Origin: DATEVL01 sp035471625
Lineage (GTDB): Bacteria > Chloroflexota > Anaerolineae > Anaerolineales > E44-bin32
Length of the DNA: 58,914 nucleotides
Direction: 5' to 3'
NCBI GenBank assembly: GCA_035471625.1
Contig: DATIPT010000042.1
Location: forward strand, 1-58,914
How positions within the stretch are numbered: the first letter of the stretch is position 1; each line of letters opens with the position of its first letter. Shown here piece by piece: positions 52,924 to 58,914 of this stretch. The notes under the pieces were generated by a model. The model did not search any database. It was not told the DNA's origin and saw only the letters and a list, made by a program, of their open reading frames with translations. The position numbers and the translations under genes were made by a program.

Positions 52924-52929
52924 TACAGT
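52924..52929 (+). promoter_or_regulatory. Extended -10 (TGCTACAGT) of the Roadblock/IS200-like gene
   Basis: TACAGT preceded by TGC, 28 nt before the ATG at 52958. Confidence 0.45.
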
Positions 52930-52957
52930 CAATCCGCCGGTGTCTCCCGCCGACTCC

Positions 52958-54031
52958 ATGACGACGACTTCCGCTCCGACCTCTCCGATCGCAGAACGCC
53001 CCGGGCCCCTCGGGGTCGACGACAACGTTGCACAGGCCTTCCGCTCCGCCGCCCACGCCTTCCAGGTCCAGGCGGCCGCCCTGTCGCGCGGCGGCCGTTT
53101 GGTGGCGTTCGTCTCGCCCTCCGGCACGCTGACGATGACCCAAGTGACCCCGGCACTCGAGAGCTCGGCCGACGTCGCCGTCCGCGGTTCGGTCACTCGG
53201 TTCTTCACGCCGGCCGACTCGGACGAAGATTTCGTCCTATACGCGACGCCGGTGCGCGGCGATCTCGCGCTGGTCGCCCTGTTCTCGATGGATACTCCCC
53301 TGGGGAATGCCCGACGCACCGGACAGGCCCTCGTCGGCGCGATCCTTCGCGCCGGCGCCGTGGAAGCGCCAGCGCAGGTCGAGCCCGAGCCGCCTCCGCC
53401 TGCCCTCCCACGCGATTGGGTTCCCGAGACCCCAACCCCGGAACTTGAGCGGATACTGCTCCCCGAGCCTCCGGCTCCTTCGGGTTCGGCGATCCCCCTG
53501 CCGAAGGACTGGATCCCGGGGGCGCCGGCCGCCGAGGACCGCTTTCCCTTCCTCAAGCCTCCAGAACCGCCGGCAATCCCGGTGGTCCCCGCCCCCGTCG
53601 TGCGGGAGGTCATCGTCCGCGTTCCGTCCGTCCACGGGGGTCCCACGCTCACGTTCTCCCTGGTCCTGGTGCCCCGCTTCCCGGAGCACCGGATCTCGGG
53701 GGCATTGGTGCCGCGCCTTCGCACCTGGATCCATCGACTGTGTCTGGCCTGGGACTGGCGCGCCGACGAGATCAGGATTCGACCGGACCATGTTGCGGTG
53801 AGTCTGACCCTCGAGCCGGACGTGGCCCCAGGCCAGGTCGTCCAGCAACTGCAGGACGGGTTGGCGGCCCGCGTGCTTCAGACCTTCCCCCAGCTGGGCG
53901 CCGACTTGCCGTCGGGTCGGTTCTGGGCTTCGGCCTTCCTCCTCCAGAATGGTCCCCTGCCTCAGGAGTCCGAGATCGCCGCGTTCGTCGGCGAGACACG
54001 GAGCGCCCAGGGTTTCTCCCGCCGTTCCTAG
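52958..54031 (+). CDS. Roadblock/LC7-like protein fused to a catalytically dead IS200-type (Y1) transposase domain
   Basis: 357 aa from the ATG at 52958. Residues 1-130 resemble a Roadblock/LC7 domain (DFVLYATPVRGDLALVALFS, DTPLGNARRTGQALVGAIL). A Pro-rich linker (131-210) holds two copies of an LP-R/K-DW-V/I-P motif (residues 150-156 and 181-187). Residues 211-357 follow the IS200/IS605 TnpA pattern: RPDHVAVSL (HUH position), VVQQLQDGLAARVLQTFP, then WASAFLLQNG. The second His of the HUH pair is Ala (A280) and the catalytic Tyr position is Phe (F343), so it should not cut DNA. Domestication is inferred; the role is unknown. Confidence 0.65.
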   Translation: MTTTSAPTSPIAERPGPLGVDDNVAQAFRSAAHAFQVQAAALSRGGRLVAFVSPSGTLTMTQVTPALESSADVAVRGSVTRFFTPADSDEDFVLYATPVRGDLALVALFSMDTPLGNARRTGQALVGAILRAGAVEAPAQVEPEPPPPALPRDWVPETPTPELERILLPEPPAPSGSAIPLPKDWIPGAPAAEDRFPFLKPPEPPAIPVVPAPVVREVIVRVPSVHGGPTLTFSLVLVPRFPEHRISGALVPRLRTWIHRLCLAWDWRADEIRIRPDHVAVSLTLEPDVAPGQVVQQLQDGLAARVLQTFPQLGADLPSGRFWASAFLLQNGPLPQESEIAAFVGETRSAQGFSRRS

Positions 54032-54052
54032 CCATCGCCGGTCGGCGTGGGC

Positions 54053-54058
54053 TAGAAT
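54053..54058 (+). promoter_or_regulatory. -10 box (TAGAAT) of polA
   Basis: TAGAAT 24 nt before the ATG at 54083, in the 51-nt gap after the preceding gene. Confidence 0.5.
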
Positions 54059-54082
54059 GTCTGCCGCGGTGACCGCAAGCCC

Positions 54083-56857
54083 ATGACCCGTCTACTCCTC
54101 ATTGACGGCCACGCCCTGGCCTACCGCACGTACTACGCGCTGACCCGCGCCACGGAAAGCTCACGGTGGATGACCAAAGCCGGCGAGCCGACGGCTGGGA
54201 CGTACGGATTTGTCTCGGTTCTCCTGCGCCTCCTGGAGAAGGATGCTCCTGAGTTTCTCGCCGTATCGTTCGATACCGGCCGGACGTTTCGCGACGAAGT
54301 GTTTCCCGAGTACAAAGCGACGCGCGCCAAGATGCCCGAGGACCTTGTCCCCCAACTCGAGCGCATCCGCGAACTCGTGCGAACCTTCGGCATCCCGATC
54401 CTCGAACGGGAAGGATTCGAAGCGGACGATGTCCTCGGGACGGTCGCGGCGCGCGCCGCCGGGCCAGATCTCGACGTCATCATCCTGACCGGCGATCGAG
54501 ACTTGCTCCAACTCGCCGCCGATCACGTCACGATTCGGCTTGCCGGTCAGAAGCTCTCCGAAGCCGTCGACTACGGTCCCTCGGATGTGGAGCAACGGCT
54601 GGGCATCCAACCCGGACAACTTGTCGACTACAAGGCATTGGTCGGCGATTCGAGCGACAACATCCCGGGCGTTAGCGGCGTCGGCGAGAAGACGGCCATC
54701 AGCTTGCTGCGCGAGTATGGATCGCTGGCGGGGATCTACGAACACCTGGACCAGGTCGCTACTCGCTTTCGCACCAAGCTCGAGGCCGGCCGCGAGCAAG
54801 CGTTCCTGAGCCAGCTCTTGGCCCGGATTGTCACCGACGTCGAACTCGACTTCGATCTCGAGGCCTGCCGCTGGCGGGGGTACGACCAGGCGGCCGTCGC
54901 CGAGCTGTTCCGGATCCTGGAGTTCCGCTCGCTGCTCGACCGTCTCCCCCCGACCGCACCCGGTCCCTCGCAACAGCTCAACATGTTCGCAGCTGCGCCC
55001 GATCAACCTCCCGCCACCGTCGCTCCGGAGGCGGTCATCGACACGCCGGAGAAGCTCGAGGCTCTCCTTCGCCGCCTCGACGATTGCCCCGAGATCGCCC
55101 TGGACGTCGAGACGACCGGGACCGACGCCATGCAGTCGTCCCTGGTGGGAATCTCCCTTGGATTCTCGGAGACCGACGGCGTCTACATCCCGGTCGGACA
55201 TGCCGTGGCGTTCGCAGGCTCCCCCCAGCTCGAACGGGACCTCGTGCTCAAGGCACTCCAACCGATCATGCTTCGCCCAGGCCTGCCAAAGATCGGCCAC
55301 AACCTCAAGTACGACTACACCGTGCTTTCCCGACTGGGCTGCTCCCCGGCTGCCCTGGCCTTTGACACAATGATTGCGGAATGGCTGTGCGACCCGGCCT
55401 CGCGCAACCTCGGCCTCAAGAACCTGGCGTGGGTGCGACTCGGATTGAAGATGACCGATATCGAGAGCCTGATCGGCAAGGGGAAATCCCAGCGCTCGAT
55501 GGCCGAGGTGCCGGTCGCCGCCGCCGCCCCGTATGCCATCGCCGATGCCTGCGCCTGCCTCGCTCTGCGCCCGGCTCTCGAGGCGGAGCTCGAGGGGAAA
55601 CGTCAACTCGGCCTGTTTCGGGATCTCGAGATGCCTCTGGTTCCGGTCCTGGCCCAAATGGAAATCGCCGGCGTCCTGCTCGACCGATCGTTCCTGGCAA
55701 ACCTCTCTGCCGAGCTGCAGTCTCGCCTGGCGGATCTGGAGCAGGAGATCTTCCGCCAGATCGGGCATTCCTTCAATCTCAATTCGACCCAGCAGCTTTC
55801 GCGGGTGCTCTTCGAGGAGTTGACGCTCACCCCTCCTGGGCGAAACCGCCGCACGTCGGCTGGACAGTTGTCGACGGCCGGCGACGTGCTCGAGGAGATG
55901 CGACAGGCTCATCCGGTCGTTCCCTTGATCATCGACCATCGCGAGCTTTCCAAGCTCAAGTCGACGTACACCGACGCCCTGCCGAACCAGATCGACCCAA
56001 CCACCGGACGAGTCCATACGTCTTTCAGTCAGACCGGATCGGTGACCGGACGCCTGGCCTCGTCGAATCCCAACCTCCAGAACATCCCAATTCGGACCGA
56101 GCTTGGGCGGCGGATCCGGCAAGCCTTCATAGCCGAACCCAAGGCCACGCTGCTGAGCGTCGACTACTCGCAGATCGAGCTCCGGATCGTCGCCCACGTG
56201 GCCGAAGACGAGGCCATGATCCAGGCGTTTCGGGAAGATCAGGACATCCACGCTGCGACCGCGGCCGCCGTGTTTGGACTTCGTCTCGGCGAGGTCGGGG
56301 AGGATCGACGCCGCCAGGCGAAAGCGATCAATTTCGGTCTGATCTACGGGATGAGCCCATACGGTCTGTCGCGCTCGACCGGGATCACCCTGGCCGAGGC
56401 CGAGGACTTCGTGCGGGCCTACTTCGAACGCTTTCCCGGGGTTCGACGCTACCTCGAGGAGACCCGGATCCAGGCGTCACGCGATGGCTACGTCGAAACC
56501 CTGCTGGGGCACCGGCGCTACTTCCCGCAGCTCACCCCCGGTGGCCCGGCAGCGTCCGAGGTGGCTCGAGCCCGCGCCCGCCGGGAGGCGGTCAACGCTC
56601 CGATTCAGGGGACGGCCGCCGACATCATCAAGGTGGCGATGCTGCGCCTCCCGGGAGAACTCCAGCGCGCCGGTCTCGCCGCACGCCTCCTGCTCCAGGT
56701 CCACGACGAGCTCGTCCTGGAGTGCCCCGAGGCTGAGCTCGGGCCGACCGCGCAAACGGTCCAAGACGTGATGCAGTCGGCTTTCCAGCTGCGCGTCCCG
56801 CTCAAGACCGACGCCAAGGCAGGCCCAAACTGGGCGAAGATGCATCCCGTCCCCTGA
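54083..56857 (+). CDS. polA: DNA polymerase I
   Basis: 924 aa, all three domains. The 5'-3' exonuclease (1-290) has LLIDGHALAYRTYYAL, EADDVLGT and GDSSDNIPGVSGVGEKTA. The 3'-5' exonuclease (about 315-495) keeps its acidic residues: DVETTG, HNLKYDY and YAIADA, so proofreading is probably active. The polymerase (about 500-924) has LLSVDYSQIELRI (motif A), RRQAKAINFGLIYGMSPYGLS (motif B, split here) and LLQVHDELVLE (motif C). It acts in repair and Okazaki-fragment processing. Normal length. Confidence 0.98.
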   Translation: MTRLLLIDGHALAYRTYYALTRATESSRWMTKAGEPTAGTYGFVSVLLRLLEKDAPEFLAVSFDTGRTFRDEVFPEYKATRAKMPEDLVPQLERIRELVRTFGIPILEREGFEADDVLGTVAARAAGPDLDVIILTGDRDLLQLAADHVTIRLAGQKLSEAVDYGPSDVEQRLGIQPGQLVDYKALVGDSSDNIPGVSGVGEKTAISLLREYGSLAGIYEHLDQVATRFRTKLEAGREQAFLSQLLARIVTDVELDFDLEACRWRGYDQAAVAELFRILEFRSLLDRLPPTAPGPSQQLNMFAAAPDQPPATVAPEAVIDTPEKLEALLRRLDDCPEIALDVETTGTDAMQSSLVGISLGFSETDGVYIPVGHAVAFAGSPQLERDLVLKALQPIMLRPGLPKIGHNLKYDYTVLSRLGCSPAALAFDTMIAEWLCDPASRNLGLKNLAWVRLGLKMTDIESLIGKGKSQRSMAEVPVAAAAPYAIADACACLALRPALEAELEGKRQLGLFRDLEMPLVPVLAQMEIAGVLLDRSFLANLSAELQSRLADLEQEIFRQIGHSFNLNSTQQLSRVLFEELTLTPPGRNRRTSAGQLSTAGDVLEEMRQAHPVVPLIIDHRELSKLKSTYTDALPNQIDPTTGRVHTSFSQTGSVTGRLASSNPNLQNIPIRTELGRRIRQAFIAEPKATLLSVDYSQIELRIVAHVAEDEAMIQAFREDQDIHAATAAAVFGLRLGEVGEDRRRQAKAINFGLIYGMSPYGLSRSTGITLAEAEDFVRAYFERFPGVRRYLEETRIQASRDGYVETLLGHRRYFPQLTPGGPAASEVARARARREAVNAPIQGTAADIIKVAMLRLPGELQRAGLAARLLLQVHDELVLECPEAELGPTAQTVQDVMQSAFQLRVPLKTDAKAGPNWAKMHPVP

Positions 56858-56886
56858 CGACCGTAAACGAGCGCAGGGGGGTATGC

Positions 56887-56892
56887 TAGAAT
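56887..56892 (+). promoter_or_regulatory. Extended -10 (TGCTAGAAT) of the TPR protein gene
   Basis: TAGAAT with an upstream TGC, 33 nt before the ATG at 56926. Confidence 0.55.
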
Positions 56893-56925
56893 CGCCTTCG
56901 ACCCCGAGACGAAACGGTTCGGCGG

Positions 56926-58914
56926 ATGACCGGACGCCAGGATCTTTACGACGAATCGATGCAGCTGGGCCACTCGGCTGCCTGGGACCTCAAGTGGGAC
57001 CGCGCCATCGGCTACTACCGGAAGGCGCTGGCTGAGTTCCCAGAAGACCCGCGCGCCCTGACGAGCCTCGGCCTTGCCCTTCTCGAAACCAATCAGCTTG
57101 GCGACTCCCTCACGATCTACCGCCAAGCCGCCAAGATCACGCCCGAAGACCCCGTTCCCATCGAGCGATGCGCCGAGATCTTCGAACGGCTCGGGCAGAC
57201 GCAGGAAGCCATCCAACAGCGCGAAGCGGCCGGCGAGCTCTACGTGCGTCGCAAGGACGCCGAGAAGGCCCTCGAGTGCTGGAGCCATGTCGGCCGCCTT
57301 GCGCCCGAAAACCTGGCGGCGCGCTCCCGACTGGCTCTAACCCACGAACGCATGGGGCGCCGCCGCGAAGCGGTCCACGAATACCTGGCGGTCGCCTCCA
57401 TCCTGCAGCGCTCGGGCAAGCCCGAAGCATCCACTGAGGCCATCCAGCGGGCCCTGTCATTGATTCCCGGCAACCCGGACGCCGGTCATGCCATGCGCTT
57501 GGTGCGGGAAGGGAGGCCCCTGCCACCCGCCTCCCCGCCCAAAGGCGCGACCGGACCGCTGCGGATGCCCGACACCAAGGCCGCCATGCCCGTTGAGGAG
57601 ACCCCGGAGGAAGGCGCCGACCCGGAGACCGCCGCCCAACAGAAGGCCCTGACTCTCTTGGCAGGGCTTCTCTTCGAGGATTCCAGCGATGATACGGAGG
57701 CCGCTCCGGGCCTGGCCGCCTTCGGGCGCGGCAAGAAAGCCGCCGCCAAGGAAGCCGCCGCCCGGATCGTGATCCAGCGGCACCTTACGCAAGCGATCGA
57801 CCATCAGACGCGCAACAAGAAGAAGCTTGCCCTCAAGGAGTTCGAAGAGGCGATGCGAGCCGGCCTGGACACCCCGGCAGCCCACTACCAGGTCGCCGAG
57901 CTGTACAAGGAGCAAGGGCAGCTCGATGACGCCCGCAAGCACTTCCTGCTTGCCGTCGGTCACAAGGATCTCGACTTCGGCGCGCAGCTGGCTCTCGGGC
58001 GGATCGCCCACGACCAAGGGGATTCAACCGAGGCGGCGCGCCATCTCATCCAGGTCCTTCGGACGGCCGACGCGCTGTCTGTGGACCGGAGCCAGTCCAG
58101 CGAACTGGACGAGTACTACGAGCGCTTGACCGGCACGCTCGGGAGCGACAACCCCGAAGGTCTGGAGACGCTCAACTCGACGATCCTCGGGATGCTGACC
58201 GGCCCGGACTGGAAGCAGAACGTGATCTCGGCCCGCAGCCTGGTCGAATCGGAAGCCACCGGGGTCGCGGTTGTGCCGATCGCCGAGATGATCCGCGGCG
58301 GAGGCGGCGATCAGATCTTCCACCGTCTGGAGACCATCGATCGGCTGGTACAGGACAACCACCTCGATGCCGCGATGGAGGAGGCCCTGCTCGCCCTGGG
58401 TGCCTCGCCGAACTTCCTGCCGATTCATCTCCGCATGGCCGAGATCCTTTTCAAGTCGGGGCGGCAGGATCCTGCCATGCGCAAGCTCAAGGTCGTCGCC
58501 GAGACCCACCGGATTCGCGGCGAGGTCCGCGAGGCCTCCGAAGTCTATCGGCGCATCCTCAACTTCTCGCCGGTCGACCTGAATGCCCGCTCGCGCCTGA
58601 TCGAACTTCTCGCCCAGCAAGCGGAAAACGACGAGGCCCTCGGGCAATTCCTCCAGCTGGCGGACCTGTACCGCCAGATGGCCCAGATCGAGGATGCCCG
58701 CCAAGCCCTCAGCAGCGCCCTCCGTCTGGCGCAGCAGTCTCAGGTGGAGCCGGCCTGGGAGGTGCGGATCCTGCGCGAGATGGGCGACATGGACCAGGCC
58801 CGCCTCGATTGGCGGCATGCCCTGCGGACCTACGAGCAGATCCTCGCCCTGGATCCGAAGGACGAGAAGGCCAGTGTCAACGTCATCGACCTGAACCTCC
58901 GCCTGGGCCAGGAA
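56926..58914 (+). CDS. Large TPR-repeat protein, N-terminal part (runs off the window)
   Basis: At least 663 codons, open to the window end with no stop. The N-terminal block (about 10-190) is made of TPR helices: WDRAIGYYRKALAEFPEDPRA, ALTSLGLALLETNQLGDSL, DAEKALECWSHVGRLAPEN. A low-complexity Pro/Ala/Glu linker (about 190-280) follows, then a second TPR array (about 285-390 and 480 onwards; AAHYQVAELYKEQGQLDDAR, YEQILALDPKDEKA). No signal peptide or membrane helix in the visible part, so it is probably a cytoplasmic scaffold. The C-terminus is unknown. Confidence 0.88.
   Translation, partial: MTGRQDLYDESMQLGHSAAWDLKWDRAIGYYRKALAEFPEDPRALTSLGLALLETNQLGDSLTIYRQAAKITPEDPVPIERCAEIFERLGQTQEAIQQREAAGELYVRRKDAEKALECWSHVGRLAPENLAARSRLALTHERMGRRREAVHEYLAVASILQRSGKPEASTEAIQRALSLIPGNPDAGHAMRLVREGRPLPPASPPKGATGPLRMPDTKAAMPVEETPEEGADPETAAQQKALTLLAGLLFEDSSDDTEAAPGLAAFGRGKKAAAKEAAARIVIQRHLTQAIDHQTRNKKKLALKEFEEAMRAGLDTPAAHYQVAELYKEQGQLDDARKHFLLAVGHKDLDFGAQLALGRIAHDQGDSTEAARHLIQVLRTADALSVDRSQSSELDEYYERLTGTLGSDNPEGLETLNSTILGMLTGPDWKQNVISARSLVESEATGVAVVPIAEMIRGGGGDQIFHRLETIDRLVQDNHLDAAMEEALLALGASPNFLPIHLRMAEILFKSGRQDPAMRKLKVVAETHRIRGEVREASEVYRRILNFSPVDLNARSRLIELLAQQAENDEALGQFLQLADLYRQMAQIEDARQALSSALRLAQQSQVEPAWEVRILREMGDMDQARLDWRHALRTYEQILALDPKDEKASVNVIDLNLRLGQE

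Noticed and set aside
52958..54031. An active IS200/IS605 insertion sequence
   Set aside because: Catalytic His and Tyr positions are changed, the domain is fused to another protein, and no subterminal hairpins or tnpB are nearby.
54161..56251. 696-aa open frame antisense to polA
   Set aside because: Shadow of polA codon usage; no family, no start signals.

Overview
This is a GC-rich, gene-dense stretch of chromosome. It most likely comes from an uncultured member of the Chloroflexota (Anaerolineae-like). I infer this from several traits together: Ser/Thr kinases and lipoproteins with long Thr/Pro-rich linkers, two lipoproteins with NBR1-type Ig-like domains, an F420-type LLM oxidoreductase, a MacAB-like exporter with no outer-membrane partner, and many short-leader or leaderless promoters. 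I see no rRNA, tRNA, CRISPR array, prophage or intact insertion sequence.

Layout. 1-3000: the end of an M48 peptidase, then a minus-strand pair, a lipoprotein phosphodiesterase overlapping a receptor-like kinase. 3100-8000: an AapJQMP-type amino-acid ABC operon with a good promoter and a long, folded 5' leader. 8200-10200: AzlC/AzlD amino-acid exporter and a CDF cation transporter. 10350-13850: two tandem paralogous membrane Ser/Thr kinases with DFS instead of DFG. 14200-17000: nucleoside kinase with a ThrRS-like N-terminus, and a TspO-like protein. 16968-20460: gcvH-gcvPA-gcvPB behind a tandem glycine riboswitch with a consensus promoter. 20500-24810: esterase lipoprotein, the MerB-AAA+ gene and alanine racemase. 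24870-29370: SLC13-type permease, tgt, uppP and a PstS-like lipoprotein. 29380-33140: MBL hydrolase, a small membrane protein, tryptophanase and an NBR1-domain lipoprotein. 33275-38390: heterodimeric ABC exporter and a zinc-ribbon membrane protein. 38454-45580: uvrA, LLM oxidoreductase and a MacAB-like exporter. 45830-50350: GltD-like oxidoreductase, queG, a LysM protein, a second esterase lipoprotein and an XdhC remnant. 50409-58914: miaB, a second NBR1-domain lipoprotein, a Roadblock/dead-IS200 fusion, polA and the start of a large TPR protein.

The most striking locus is 22067-23635. One continuous reading frame on the minus strand encodes an organomercurial-lyase (MerB)-like domain followed by an AAA+ ATPase. 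It is interrupted by exactly two UGA codons, at codons 96 and 162. By my by-eye alignment these fall on the two catalytic cysteines of MerB (Cys96 and Cys159 in the plasmid R831b/E. coli enzyme; the second is off by about one residue). Both UGAs are followed at bacterial-SECIS distance by a possible stem-loop. The second is a perfect 7-bp stem with a GGUC loop, the loop I recall for E. coli fdhF. UGA is an ordinary stop elsewhere in the window. The simplest reading is a double-selenocysteine MerB-like protein fused to an ATPase; no sel genes lie in the window to confirm it.

Other themes: amino-acid uptake, export and catabolism (Aap, AzlCD, glycine cleavage, tryptophanase, alanine racemase); cell-envelope signalling and lipoproteins; tRNA modification (tgt, queG, miaB); and DNA repair (uvrA, polA). 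Promoters are often recognisable as TAnnnT -10 boxes, several just 6 nt before the start codon.
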